A stretch of DNA of 64,000 bases from Pseudomonas sp. NKUCC02_KPG (GCF_019345465.1 NZ_JAHKRC010000010.1:156761-220760); one strand, 5' to 3'; positions 1 to 8,922 are shown, counted from the stretch's first letter. Translations and numbers: made by a program. Notes: generated by a model not told the origin, from the sequence alone.

Positions 1-103
1 ACGTCACCAGCACGAACAGCAAAAGCAGCCCCTTGCGCCAGGCCATCAGATGATCGGCGCATGTTTCGACGCAGCGCGTCACCCAGTGTTTACCTTGATT
101 CAT
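1..103 (-). CDS. RND/MMPL-type exporter, N-terminal fragment cut by window edge
   Basis: The first 34 codons are present, starting MNQGKHWVTRC and entering a hydrophobic stretch (GLLLLFVLV) after a basic segment, as at the start of MMPL/RND permeases. The ATG at 103 is preceded by GAGAGG. The gene starts 14 nt after the stop of the YCF48/BNR gene, so the two are probably co-transcribed. MMPL exporters commonly sit beside YCF48, DUF1302 and DUF1329 genes in Pseudomonas islands for hydrophobic compounds, and all of these are nearby. The family call rests on context and the short N-terminus; the rest lies outside the window. Confidence 0.5.
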   Translation of the reverse strand, partial: MNQGKHWVTRCVETCADHLMAWRKGLLLLFVLVT

Positions 104-117
104 TGCCCGCCTCTCAT

Positions 118-1104
118 TCACTGGGTGGCCTCTTTGGCCACTAGGGCAGCAACGCTGCCACCTGAACCCTGCAATACTCCGCGCTCGCCACCCACCAGCA
201 GCCGCGAGCCGACCATCGTTGCCGAGGTCAACGTGCCGAGTCCTGCCAGGCGCTCGACACCCACCAGCGCGCCCTGTGCATCCAGGCGCACCACCGAGCT
301 GCCAGCGCCCACGATCAACAACCCCGAGTGATCGGGCAGCACCACGTGGCCGTACAGCGGTAGGTGGTTACCCACGTTGATCTGGGTCCAACTGTTGCCG
401 AAGTCGTGGCTGACGAACACATGCCCGCGCATACCGTAGGTCACCCAGTTATCCGCGCTCAGACGCACGATTCCAAACAGCGAACCGCTGTAGAACGCCG
501 GCAAGGTCTGCCAGTGCTTGCCGTCGTCGGCCGTGCGCAGTATCAGGCCCTGCTCTCCCACCAGCATGCGTCGGCCATCGTTGCCACCGGCCATGCTGTT
601 GAGGTGGGCGCTGTCGATGTTCAGATCCTGCGCAGCCCAGGTCTGCCCGGCATCGGCGGACTGATAGAACTTGCCGAAACTGCCAAACGCCACGACGTTG
701 TCACCCCCTGAGGTCCAGATACCCAGTAGCGGTTCACCCAGATCGGCGTCGTAGCGCATTTCCTGCCAACTGCTGCCGTCGTCTGTCGAGCGTAGAATCC
801 AGCCGTCATGCCCAACAGCGAGCAAGCGCTTGTCGTCCAGTGCCACCACGGCAGTCAGGGTGGCATTGCGCTGACTGGCGACGCTGGCTGACTGCCAACT
901 GACGCCCTGGTCATCACTGAGCAGGATGCTGCCGCGCTCGCCCACAGCGACCACGCGCTGGCCAAGATTGAGCAAACCGTTGATCTGCAGACGGTCCGGG
1001 CGCGTGGCCAGCAGTTCTTCTTGCGGTGGGGTCTTGGGGGAAAAGGTGAAGCCGATGGTCAGGGCGACCACCAGGCAGACCAGATAACCGATCACCGAGC
1101 GCAT
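118..1104 (-). CDS. YCF48/BNR-repeat beta-propeller protein, envelope-anchored
   Basis: A 328-residue protein with an N-terminal hydrophobic anchor or signal (MRSVIGYLVCLVVALTIGF), then a beta-propeller with at least five Asp-box motifs (SDDQGVSW, STDDGSSW, SADAGQTW, TADDGKHW, SHDFGNSW). The family includes the photosystem II stability factor YCF48; in proteobacteria these proteins accompany RND exporters and are thought to act in the periplasm with them. The start at 1104 has AGGAG 8 nt upstream. A longer frame reaches 1143 but has no ribosome binding site. Promoter site 1 lies 144 nt upstream of the start. Its substrate role is unknown. Confidence 0.85.
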   Translation of the reverse strand: MRSVIGYLVCLVVALTIGFTFSPKTPPQEELLATRPDRLQINGLLNLGQRVVAVGERGSILLSDDQGVSWQSASVASQRNATLTAVVALDDKRLLAVGHDGWILRSTDDGSSWQEMRYDADLGEPLLGIWTSGGDNVVAFGSFGKFYQSADAGQTWAAQDLNIDSAHLNSMAGGNDGRRMLVGEQGLILRTADDGKHWQTLPAFYSGSLFGIVRLSADNWVTYGMRGHVFVSHDFGNSWTQINVGNHLPLYGHVVLPDHSGLLIVGAGSSVVRLDAQGALVGVERLAGLGTLTSATMVGSRLLVGGERGVLQGSGGSVAALVAKEATQ

Positions 1105-1221
1105 GAGCAGCACTCCTGTTCGGGGCACGCGTGCATAGGGCAAGTCATAGGGCCAATCCTCTTGTTCTTGTCAGGCGCCAGGGCATGCGAGGCAATCGAA
1201 ATGGGCATTGCCTCTGAAGGG

Positions 1222-1266
1222 ATAGTCGGCGCAAGGTCCGGGTGGCACATCGTCCAAATGGCTTAT
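1222..1266 (-). promoter_or_regulatory. Island promoter site 1 (before YCF48/RND unit)
   Basis: The minus strand of 1248-1266 reads ATAAGCCATTTGGACGATG, the weakest match to the island dyad but with an intact GGACGATG end. After exactly 20 nt comes GACTAT (1222-1227), a -10-like hexamer. It is one of nine sites sharing this geometry. Confidence 0.55.
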
Positions 1267-1364
1267 GCAATGGCGCAAATGGCGTATCAGTGCTTGTGCT
1301 GCACCGAGGGTGGTGACAGGAGGTATCTGTGATGTTCTCGGTAGCTGTATACGAGGCAGAACCA

Positions 1365-1406
1365 CTGTGGGAACGGGACGTCTTCGCGAGCAAGTCCGTC
1401 CCACAG
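1365..1406. repeat. REP-like Pseudomonas palindromic repeat
   Basis: CTGTGGGA (1365-1372) and TCCCACAG (1399-1406) are perfect inverted ends around a TTCGCGAGCAAG core, typical of P. fluorescens-group REP sequences. It lies just downstream of the DUF35-MaoC gene (ends 1420). The rest of the 1105-1419 gap holds promoter site 1 and nothing else recognised. Confidence 0.6.
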
Positions 1407-1419
1407 GGTTGGGTGGCGA

Positions 1420-2370
1420 TCAGGCGATGTAGAGGATCACCAGTTCGTTGATCACCGACGGCCGGTCCTGGCCCACGACATGGATATTGAGTTCCAGCGT
1501 CAGCTGGGTGCCGCGTGCCGAGATCTCGACTTTTTTCACCCGCGCCCGCGAATGGATCCGCGAGCCGGCCGGCACTGGCGCCGGGAAGCGCAAGCGATCG
1601 GAGCCGTAATTGATCTGGGTGGTGTATCCGCTGATCTCAAAGCCCAGCGCCAGTTTCATCCGCGACTGCAGCACCTGGACCAGTGCGCCATGGGCGATAG
1701 TGCCGCCGAACGGGCTTTGCAGGCGCGCGCGCTCCGGATCGGTGTGGATCCAGTAATCATCGCCCGACAACAGGGCAAAGGCGTCGATCAGTGCCTGATC
1801 GACCAGCACCACGTTGCTCCAGTCGCTGAACTGCTCGCTGATCAGGGTCTGCAAGGCTGGCCCATCGTTGAGGTCAATCTGCCGGGCGGGCGGTTGCTCC
1901 GACGCCGCGGGTGCCGGTTCGCTATCCAGCTCGGGCAGCGGCTCAAGGCTCGCCGCGTCTTTGTCCACTCCGGTGAAGCGCAGCAGGCGGTTGCCCTTGG
2001 CATCGACTTCGGCGAACACCGGCTGCAATGGCATGCCGATACGGATTTCGGCCTCATCAAGGCCTACCAGGTTGGTATTGATGCGCACCCCTTCGGCCAA
2101 CTCGACCACCGCCAGTTTCTGCGGCATTTCATCCATAAAATCGGGCAAGGTGGCAATACGCGTCACGGTATAGCTGTACAGCGTCGCGCTGCCGTCGACT
2201 TCGCGCCAGGCCAGGTCATGTTCCAGACACACCGTGCAATGTCGGCGCGGGTAGAAGTTCCAGTGCGCACAGGCGTTACATTGCTGGATCAACAGGCGGC
2301 GAGCCTTCAGGCCCTCCCAGAACGGTGCGGAAATCTGCGTCGCGACCGGCATCGGTTTATTGTTGGACAT
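1420..2370 (-). CDS. DUF35 (OB-fold/zinc ribbon) - MaoC hydratase fusion
   Basis: A 316-residue two-domain protein. Residues 1-130 are a DUF35 acyl-CoA-associated OB-fold with a rubredoxin-like zinc ribbon (Cys31, Cys34, Cys45, Cys48). Residues 175-316 are a MaoC hot-dog hydratase with the motif SGDDYWIHTDPERA and GGTIAHG. In steroid catabolism, ChsH2-type proteins carry MaoC first and DUF35 last, with DUF35 binding the Ltp2 aldolase; here the order is reversed. The gene begins 4 nt after the stop of the adjacent thiolase-like gene, GGGAG lying before the ATG. Inferred role: trans-enoyl-CoA hydration coupled to retro-aldol cleavage by the neighbour. The substrate is unknown. Confidence 0.85.
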   Translation of the reverse strand: MSNNKPMPVATQISAPFWEGLKARRLLIQQCNACAHWNFYPRRHCTVCLEHDLAWREVDGSATLYSYTVTRIATLPDFMDEMPQKLAVVELAEGVRINTNLVGLDEAEIRIGMPLQPVFAEVDAKGNRLLRFTGVDKDAASLEPLPELDSEPAPAASEQPPARQIDLNDGPALQTLISEQFSDWSNVVLVDQALIDAFALLSGDDYWIHTDPERARLQSPFGGTIAHGALVQVLQSRMKLALGFEISGYTTQINYGSDRLRFPAPVPAGSRIHSRARVKKVEISARGTQLTLELNIHVVGQDRPSVINELVILYIA

Positions 2371-2374
2371 GTGC

Positions 2375-3586
2375 TTATGCTCCCTGAAGTATCAATGCGC
2401 CCTGCTCGCTCATCACGCCGCCGGTGCCGGAGACGTAGACGCTGTCACAGCGCCCCAGTTGACGCTCACCAGCAGTGCCGGCGATCTGCGTCACCGCCTC
2501 GATCACCTGGCTCATGCCACCGGCCGAGGCCGACTGGCCGAAACTGAGTTGCCCGCCGTGAGTGTTCATCGGGAAATCCCCACGCCAGGTCAGGTCGTGT
2601 TCGCGCACGAACGCCATACCTTCGCCCTTGCCGCAGAAACCGGCATCTTCCAGGGTCAGCAAGGTAGTGATGGTGTAGCAGTCGTAGATCTGCGCGGCAT
2701 CGACGTCCTTGGGCTTGAGCCCGGCCATAGCAAAGGCCCGCTGGGAAGCCGGACCAATAGGCGTGTTCAGCATGTCTTGGGCATAGGTCGGCGACTTGAA
2801 CGCCAGGTGCTCGCCAAAGCCGGTAATAAACGACGGACGTTTGCGGCAGCGGGCCGCCACCTCCTTGTTGGTGATGATCATCGCTGCGCCCCCGGCCACC
2901 GGCATGACGATTTCCAGGATGTGTAACGGGTCGGCGACCATCTTGCTGGCCAGTACCTGTTCGATGGTCAACGGCTGGCCGTAGAACATCGCCTGCGGAT
3001 TGGCCAGGGCGTTGGTGCGCTGGTCGACGGCGATCTTGGCCATCGCCCGCTGGTCATAGTCGTACTGTGCGGCATAACGCTGGGCAATCATCGCGTAGCC
3101 CGTGTTCTGGCCCATGTGCCCGTATGGCAGGTCGAACTCGGCTTCGGGCGCGCCAAATGCCGTGCTGTGTCCACCGAAGCGCATGGATCGGGCCATCCAG
3201 CCAGCGTCCTCTCCAGGGCCCAACGGCGCCATGCGTGCCGGGATTACGCACAGCACAGCCTGACACAGGCCAAGTTCGATGGCCGCGGCGGCGCGCCAGA
3301 CCATACCCACCGACGTACAGCCGCCCAGGTCCACCACTTCGGCAAAGTTCAGACGCAACCCCAGGTACTCGGCGGCCATCGCCGGTACGAACACCGAGGC
3401 CTCATGAAAATGCGGGCCGTTGATCACCAGTCCGTCGAGGTCCGAGGCCTTGAGCCCGGCATCACGCAACGCTTGGGCCGCCAGGTCGGCGACTTGCTCA
3501 AGGTGAAACATCTTGGGTGCGGTCGAGTATTTTTCCGGCTTGTATTGTGCGGTGCCAACAATGGCCGCATGCCCTTTGAGCCCCAT
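2375..3586 (-). CDS. SCP2/Ltp2-type thiolase-like protein (acetyl-CoA acetyltransferase or retro-aldolase)
   Basis: A 403-residue member of the non-specific lipid-transfer thiolase family. It has GGCTSVG near residue 90, the conserved MNTHGGQLSFGQSASAGG segment (GGQ, a thiolase His-loop equivalent) and the terminal SGTGG. Steroid-degrading bacteria use such proteins (Ltp2) with a DUF35 partner as aldolases rather than classical thiolases. The tight coupling to the DUF35-MaoC gene downstream fits that pairing. It sits near the end of the operon driven from site 2, after the DUF1302 gene. Aldolase versus thiolase cannot be settled from sequence alone. Confidence 0.8.
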   Translation of the reverse strand: MGLKGHAAIVGTAQYKPEKYSTAPKMFHLEQVADLAAQALRDAGLKASDLDGLVINGPHFHEASVFVPAMAAEYLGLRLNFAEVVDLGGCTSVGMVWRAAAAIELGLCQAVLCVIPARMAPLGPGEDAGWMARSMRFGGHSTAFGAPEAEFDLPYGHMGQNTGYAMIAQRYAAQYDYDQRAMAKIAVDQRTNALANPQAMFYGQPLTIEQVLASKMVADPLHILEIVMPVAGGAAMIITNKEVAARCRKRPSFITGFGEHLAFKSPTYAQDMLNTPIGPASQRAFAMAGLKPKDVDAAQIYDCYTITTLLTLEDAGFCGKGEGMAFVREHDLTWRGDFPMNTHGGQLSFGQSASAGGMSQVIEAVTQIAGTAGERQLGRCDSVYVSGTGGVMSEQGALILQGA

Positions 3587-3675
3587 AGTGCCTCCATGCC
3601 GAAGCGTTACGCTGCGGCGATTTTCAGGTTGTGTTGAAGGTCCGGTTACGCGGAAGCGATCCGGACCGTGGCCGA

Positions 3676-5343
3676 TCAGAAGGTGTATTTCATCGAGAAC
3701 GTGGCGTAATCGCGGTCGGCGAACGGACGCTTGATCGGGTCCGGCTCACCCAGGTAGCCGATGTACTTCAAGCCGACTTCCAGATTGCCCAGGTACTTGA
3801 AGGTGGTGCCCATACTCAGGCGTCGGTCACCTTGCATCCCGGAGATGCTCCCGGCCATGGGTGTCGCGCCACTGAACACGTTGGAGAAGCTGAAGGGCAC
3901 TTCCAGATCCCAGCCCTGGAAAACGCCCGGGTAACTGAACGATGCGCCCACGGTGTAGGCACTGGACGACTTGGTGCGCATGCCGCCACTGGTGTTGTAG
4001 GTATAGTCATTGGAAGGCGCCACTAGAGGTGCCAGGGAAGGCAACAAGTTCACGCCTTGCAGGTTGGGTGCCGCCGAAACGGACTCGACGCTATCGACCT
4101 GCACGCGGATGACTTCGGCCGTCAGAGTGGTCTGGCTGGCCCAGGGACGGTCACCCAGAATACGCATCGCCGAAATCTGCATTTGCTGGCCCTTGCCCTT
4201 GGCGGGCACCGCGCCAAGGCCGGTATTGACCATCACCGGCGCACCGTCGCGGTACGACCATTCGCCGCCTAACTGGACGTCGCCGATCTTGGTCGAGGCG
4301 CTGATGCCGGTCAGCTTGATGTCTTCGAAGTATTTGATCCGGTAACCATTGCTGACGAAGGCGTTGAGGCCACCGCCCACTGGCAGCGGGTCGTAGCCGA
4401 CCAGGGCGGTGGCCGGGTTCTTGTCATGGTAGTTGACGTGGAACAACGACAGCTCGATGGCCGGTACCGGGCGGTAGCGCATCTGGACGCCCCACTGGCC
4501 GCCATCCCGCGGTTCGTCAGTGCCACGGTAAGCGATCTTCTGGCCATTGGCGTAGATGAACTCGCGACCGGGTCCAACCACGTCGCTGCTCGACAGGTAG
4601 CTACCCACCGGCGGTAGTTCAGTGCCCTTCCATTCGTATTGCACGTATGCACCGAAGGTCACACTGGGGTTGAGGCGGAACGAGCCGGAGAGCTGCCCGA
4701 CCGGCAACAGCACTTCCTTGACTTCAACACCCGGCTGGGATGCTTTCACCGCATCCGACGGGTTCTGTACGCCGTTCACACCCGGGTAGTACAAACTCTC
4801 GCCCCAGGATTCGATATGTCGCCCGGCCTTGACGTCGAGCATGGTGTCATTGTCGAAACGCCAGCCGCTGAACACATAGGCGTCGAGCAGACGGGTGCGC
4901 CCTCCGCTGTAGTAACGGGTGTCACTGGTGAACTCGTCATTGCTGCCGGTTTTGTTCACGGTGGCGGGCGAATTGTTGTCGTTCCCGCGGTGGTAGACGT
5001 CATCGTAGAAAGTACTGCCGCGCACCACAGCACCATAGTTGTCCTTGCGCAGGATCATTTCGCCCAGCGCGCCCACACGGTTAGTGGTCAGGCTGCCACG
5101 GTCGAAGTTGCGGTTGGCATCGTCGGCGTTGATCGTCATCAAACGATTGCTCTGGCTGCCGGTCCGCACACCGACGCCATAACTGGTCGTTACCGACCAG
5201 TCCATGGTCAAACCGTTGTCGAACTCGACCGTATCACCGGCCCATGCCGTTGTAGACACCAGCGCTACGGCTGCCGCCAGGCTGCTGACCTGAAACACCC
5301 TCGAACCCATGACCGTAGTGTTATTGTTGTTTTTGTTGATCAC
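3676..5343 (-). CDS. DUF1302 outer-membrane beta-barrel protein
   Basis: A 555-residue protein with a signal peptide (hydrophobic segment then TTAWA|GDTVEF) and alternating amphipathic strands ending in YATFSMKYTF, a C-terminal aromatic as in outer-membrane barrels. DUF1302 proteins occur with DUF1329 and RND genes in islands for hydrophobic substrates and are presumed uptake channels. I place the start at the GTG at 5343 because AGGAG lies 7 nt upstream; the in-frame ATG at 5370 has no such site. It is part of the ligase-MBL-DUF1302-thiolase operon. Confidence 0.85.
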   Translation of the reverse strand: MINKNNNNTTVMGSRVFQVSSLAAAVALVSTTAWAGDTVEFDNGLTMDWSVTTSYGVGVRTGSQSNRLMTINADDANRNFDRGSLTTNRVGALGEMILRKDNYGAVVRGSTFYDDVYHRGNDNNSPATVNKTGSNDEFTSDTRYYSGGRTRLLDAYVFSGWRFDNDTMLDVKAGRHIESWGESLYYPGVNGVQNPSDAVKASQPGVEVKEVLLPVGQLSGSFRLNPSVTFGAYVQYEWKGTELPPVGSYLSSSDVVGPGREFIYANGQKIAYRGTDEPRDGGQWGVQMRYRPVPAIELSLFHVNYHDKNPATALVGYDPLPVGGGLNAFVSNGYRIKYFEDIKLTGISASTKIGDVQLGGEWSYRDGAPVMVNTGLGAVPAKGKGQQMQISAMRILGDRPWASQTTLTAEVIRVQVDSVESVSAAPNLQGVNLLPSLAPLVAPSNDYTYNTSGGMRTKSSSAYTVGASFSYPGVFQGWDLEVPFSFSNVFSGATPMAGSISGMQGDRRLSMGTTFKYLGNLEVGLKYIGYLGEPDPIKRPFADRDYATFSMKYTF

Positions 5344-5410
5344 ACTGACTCTCCTGAAGGGCAACCGCATGGCTGCCTGGAATGTTCAACACCGCTGCCG
5401 TGCCATCCGC

Positions 5411-6496
5411 TCAAAACACATTGAGCGGGTTAACTGAGCACGCTCCCCTTACAGCACTCCGGTAGCGATACCGCCCCCGGTCCTCTTCCCGCGCAAGCGA
5501 CCCTTCGGCCACCAGGTAGTTGGCATGCGCCAACGTTTCACCAAGCGCCATCAGTTCGTCGAAACGGCCCGACAGCTTGGGAAATAAAACGGCCATCAGT
5601 TCGAGCGCAGTACGCGGCTCATCACAGTTGGCCAGCACCAGCGCCAGATGCGCCCGGTGATGCGCCTCCAGTTGATCCAGACGCTGATGCAAATTGAAAA
5701 AAGGCCGCTCGTGCGCCGGCAGCACCAGCACACTGTCGGGCAAGGCGCGTAAATGCTCGATGGAATCAAGCCAGTCGCGCAGCGGGTTGGCTAATGGCTC
5801 CGTGGCATGCACGCCAACAGTGGAGGTAATGCGCGGCAGCACCTGGTCGCCGGAAATCAGCAAGCCGTCATCGGCGGCATACAGGCAGGCATGCTCCGGC
5901 GAGTGACCGCGCCCGATGACCACCTGCCAGCTGCGGCCACCGATATTCAGGAGGCTGCCCTCGCGTAATCGCCGGTAATGGTTCAGTGGCGCTGGCAGAA
6001 AATGGGCGTTGCTCATCACCGCGAACATCTCGGTGCTCTGCTCGTCAGCCACGCCAGCCTTGCGGTAGAAGTCGAGAAAGTCCCAGCCCGGTGGTTGACC
6101 GGCGGGAAACTTGAGGTGCAGCGAGTGGAACTCACTGGCGGTCATGTAAACCGGACATTGAAAACGTTCCGAAAGCCATGCGGCCACCCCGGCATGGTCG
6201 GAGTGAAAGTGGGTGCAGACGACTGCCAGCACCGGCAGGCCAGCACAGACTTCATTCAGCACCCGGTCCCAGACTTCGCGGGTCTGCTCGGTGTTCATGC
6301 CGGTGTCTACCACCACCCAGCCGTCGGTGTGACGCAGCAGGTAGAGGTTTATATGGTCCAGGCGAAACGGCAGCGGCATACGCAACCACCAGACACCTGG
6401 CGCCACTTCGCGCACTTGCCCGGCGTCGGGCGCCTGATGCCATGGATACCGCAGGCCGCCGCGCAGTTCGTGACCGTTGTCGTCAAGATCAGTCAT
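5411..6496 (-). CDS. Metallo-beta-lactamase-fold hydrolase
   Basis: A 361-residue protein with the zinc motif THFHSDH (His96, His98, Asp100, His101) and later GRGHSPEH and SGDQVLP metal-ligand segments, followed by a C-terminal helical region found in LACTB2/glyoxalase-II-like hydrolases. Candidate activities are thioesterase or lactone hydrolysis; the island context of CoA ligases and hydratases makes an acyl-CoA thioesterase or lactonase plausible, but this is inference. It overlaps the upstream ligase gene by 8 nt, so the two are translationally coupled. Confidence 0.85.
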   Translation of the reverse strand: MTDLDDNGHELRGGLRYPWHQAPDAGQVREVAPGVWWLRMPLPFRLDHINLYLLRHTDGWVVVDTGMNTEQTREVWDRVLNEVCAGLPVLAVVCTHFHSDHAGVAAWLSERFQCPVYMTASEFHSLHLKFPAGQPPGWDFLDFYRKAGVADEQSTEMFAVMSNAHFLPAPLNHYRRLREGSLLNIGGRSWQVVIGRGHSPEHACLYAADDGLLISGDQVLPRITSTVGVHATEPLANPLRDWLDSIEHLRALPDSVLVLPAHERPFFNLHQRLDQLEAHHRAHLALVLANCDEPRTALELMAVLFPKLSGRFDELMALGETLAHANYLVAEGSLAREEDRGRYRYRSAVRGACSVNPLNVF

Positions 6497-8342
6497 GGTG
6501 GGCCACCGCGAAGAGTGTCAGTCCGGCTCGCGCCAGAGCCTCTACCGAATAGGGCACATAAGTGCGGGCGTGCTCATCGCGGATGAACAACGGATCGCTG
6601 CAACGTTTCGGGCAGTAGCCCTGGCGTTGCAGATCGACCTTGCGCAGCTTGAAGCTGGCCGTCAGGTCTGCCGACTGGGTGACCCGCACGAACACCGGTG
6701 CCGCATAGCGCGGCAGGCGCGTTTCGGTCAGGTCGTACAGGGCGGCCGGATCGAACGCCTGGTCCTCCTGCATCAGCACCGCGGCCATGCCGGCGCGTCC
6801 TTCATGGCCCGGTACCTGGACGCCATAGACGTTGATCAGCTCCACGCCCGACAGATCGCTCAGCGCGTCCGCCACTTCCTGGGTCGATACGTTCTCGCTT
6901 TTCCAGCGATAGGTATCGCCGATGCGGTCGACGAAGTAGCAGTAACCGTCGGCGTCCTCGCGCAGCAAGTCGCCGGAGCTCCAGTAGGCATCTCCTTGGC
7001 GGAACACATTGCGGCGAATTTTGCTCTCGCTGGCCTCGCTTGAGGTGTAACCCTCGAATCGCCCGCCACCAATGTCCGGGTGATCGACGATGAAGCCCAT
7101 GGCCTCGCCAACCTCACCCACTTTGCAGACTTGATAGAAACCGTTTTCGTCGCGTGGATGGCAGTCGTTTTCGATGTCGTAACGCACCAGCCGCAGGTTT
7201 GTTTTGTTCCAGTCGGGCACGCGTCCGCAGGAACCGAAGTAGTTGTCGACATTAATGACCGTGGTATTGGCCTCGGTGGCGCCCCAACCTTCGAACACCT
7301 GGATCGGACCGAAGCGCTCAAGCCAGCGCTGCCAGGACTCCGGCGACAGACCGGCACCGAGCATGCAGCGCAGACTGTGCTCGCGCTCACCCGCGTGAGC
7401 CGGCTGATTGAGCAGATAGCGGCAGATCTCGCCGATGTACTGGAAGATGGTGATCTGGTGACGTGCGACGTCCTTCCAGAACTCTCGCACGCTGAACTTG
7501 CGGCGCACCACGATGGCAGCACCCACCCGCAGGGCGGTGGAGGTCACCGACGTGGCAGCAGCACCGTGGTACAGCGGCAGACAGCAATAAAACACGTCCT
7601 CGCAAGTGGCTTGCAGAGTGGTTTCCATCACATCGCCCGAGGACATCCAGCGCATGTGGCTGTAGCGCGCCGCCTTGGGCAAGCCCGTGGTACCCGAGGT
7701 GAAGATCAGCAGGGTTGGGGTCTGCGCTTCGATGTGCGCGCGGATATCCGGAGGGAACGGCGTGCGCGGGGCTTTCTCCAGACGTGCATCGAAATGCCCG
7801 TCGACGCTCTTGGGCAGCGGTTCGGTCCAGGGATTTTCCGGGTCGCGTATCAGCCAGCACGGCAGGTCCGGAAAATCTTCGGTGGCCTGCACATTAGCCA
7901 GACATTCCTCGCCTATCACCAACGCCTTGGCTTCGGTGGTTTGCAGCGCATGCAGCAGCGGGCGACCGCTGACCTGAGTGTTGATGAAGGCCACCACCAC
8001 CCCGAGCTTGACCAGGCCGAACCAGGTGCAGAAGAACGCTGGACGGTTTTCCATGACCAGGGCGCAGACATCGCCAGCGCGCAGGCCATTGGCATAAAAA
8101 GTGTGTGCCATCTGATTGGCCAGCGCGTCGACCTCACAGTAGCTCAGGGTCTGCTCGCCGTAGATCAGGAACGCGCGTTCGCCCTGGTCACGAGCCTGTT
8201 GTTCGAGGCGATCCGCCAGCGTGTAGTGGTCGCCCGGCTTGATCAGCCCGGCGGCAACCGAGCGCTGATCGAGTAATGCCTGGGTCTGCTCACGCGGTAC
8301 CGGGCGGGTCGGCAGGACGCCGGGAAGGTCGTTCAAGTTCAT
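6489..8342 (-). CDS. FATP-type acyl-CoA synthetase (paralogue 1)
   Basis: A 617-residue AMP-forming ligase of the fatty-acid-transport-protein/very-long-chain acyl-CoA synthetase type. It has the P-loop LIFTSGTTGLPKAARYSH, the GWGATEAN A5 motif, and SGDLLREDADGYCYFVDRIGDTYRWKSENVST covering A7-A8. It activates a carboxylic acid to its CoA thioester via an acyl-adenylate. It is closely paralogous to the ligase at 11,260-13,122 along its whole length. The start at 8342 overlaps the stop of the OYE remnant (ATGA), a sign of old operon coupling. Family members act on very-long-chain or steroid side-chain acids; the substrate here is not known. Confidence 0.9.
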   Translation of the reverse strand: MNLNDLPGVLPTRPVPREQTQALLDQRSVAAGLIKPGDHYTLADRLEQQARDQGERAFLIYGEQTLSYCEVDALANQMAHTFYANGLRAGDVCALVMENRPAFFCTWFGLVKLGVVVAFINTQVSGRPLLHALQTTEAKALVIGEECLANVQATEDFPDLPCWLIRDPENPWTEPLPKSVDGHFDARLEKAPRTPFPPDIRAHIEAQTPTLLIFTSGTTGLPKAARYSHMRWMSSGDVMETTLQATCEDVFYCCLPLYHGAAATSVTSTALRVGAAIVVRRKFSVREFWKDVARHQITIFQYIGEICRYLLNQPAHAGEREHSLRCMLGAGLSPESWQRWLERFGPIQVFEGWGATEANTTVINVDNYFGSCGRVPDWNKTNLRLVRYDIENDCHPRDENGFYQVCKVGEVGEAMGFIVDHPDIGGGRFEGYTSSEASESKIRRNVFRQGDAYWSSGDLLREDADGYCYFVDRIGDTYRWKSENVSTQEVADALSDLSGVELINVYGVQVPGHEGRAGMAAVLMQEDQAFDPAALYDLTETRLPRYAAPVFVRVTQSADLTASFKLRKVDLQRQGYCPKRCSDPLFIRDEHARTYVPYSVEALARAGLTLFAVAHHD

Positions 8343-8683
8343 TGCGCCATCTCCTGGGCGATTGCTTGATAGTCCGGGTAGCCAGCCGAGCCCGGCGTGT
8401 AGAAGGTCTTGCGATCGAAACGGCGCAGCGCCAGGCATCGCTTCAAGCGCTTCACCCGATCGGGGTTGGCAATAAAGTGACGACCAAACGACACAGTGGT
8501 CCCCTCGCCCGACGCGAGCGCGGCACTGGCCGAAGGGCCGTCGAAACCATCATTGAAAATCAAGGCATGGGGACTGTGCCGACGCGCCAGAGCGAAGGCA
8601 TCACTGCGAGTCATGGAGACCATGACAATGCGGTTGGCCAGTTGCAGCTCGCCCAGGGCGACCGGCTCTAACAAGACGCTCAT
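8339..8683 (-). pseudogene. Internally deleted OYE-family NADH:flavin oxidoreductase
   Basis: The 114-codon frame joins an OYE N-terminus (LLEPVALGELQLANRIVMVSMTRSDA; family LFxPxxLGxLxLxNRIVMAPMTRxRA) to an OYE C-terminus (VSFGRHFIANPDRVKRLKR, then DRKTFYTPGSAGYPDYQ). About 250 residues of the barrel, including the flavin and substrate sites, are missing and the junction stays in frame. The product cannot be an active OYE. The reading frame and the ATGA coupling to the ligase survive, so it may still be translated as a leader. It is the first gene after site 2. Confidence 0.8.
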
Positions 8684-8771
8684 TTCAACTCCTCAGCTTT
8701 TTTGTTTTCAGGCTGTCGAATCACTTGCAGCAGCTTGGGCAAGCACTGACACGCCAGCGAATATGGGCTGA

Positions 8772-8815
8772 ATCATTGACGTTGAACGCGCGCGAAACAT
8801 CGTCCGACAAGACTA
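8772..8815 (-). promoter_or_regulatory. Island promoter site 2 (before OYE remnant-ligase-MBL-DUF1302-thiolase operon)
   Basis: The minus strand of 8798-8815 reads TAGTCTTGTCGGACGATG; 20 nt later comes AATGAT (8772-8777) as a -10-like hexamer. It would drive the operon from 8683 down to 1420. Confidence 0.7.
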
Positions 8816-8826
8816 GGTTCAAGACT

Positions 8827-8922
8827 CTGGTCGAGCTGTTTCGCACGGCCTCGTTCCAGTGCCTGGCATTGACCGGCGGCGCGGAGGCGATGGCCAGCGA
8901 CACCATCGGCACCTGGAGCCCG
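8827..8922 (+). pseudogene. MFS transporter remnant
   Basis: The translated segment LVELFRTASFQCLALTGG and on to GTWSP aligns without gaps to the transmembrane region LARLLQTPSFVWLVLTGG to GTWSP of the intact MFS gene at 13,458-14,798; I count 18 of 32 identical residues by eye. The flanking codons up to the stop near 9063 show no recognisable MFS sequence. It lies divergent from ligase 1 across site 2, as the intact MFS lies divergent from ligase 2 across site 4, suggesting duplication and decay. The rest of the 8684-9239 gap holds site 2 and nothing else recognised. Confidence 0.6.

Noticed and set aside
1480..2547. Long plus-strand frame (355 codons) over the DUF35-MaoC gene
   Set aside because: Antisense shadow of a well-supported two-domain gene, with arginine/histidine/glutamine-rich composition and no family pattern; high GC leaves few stops.
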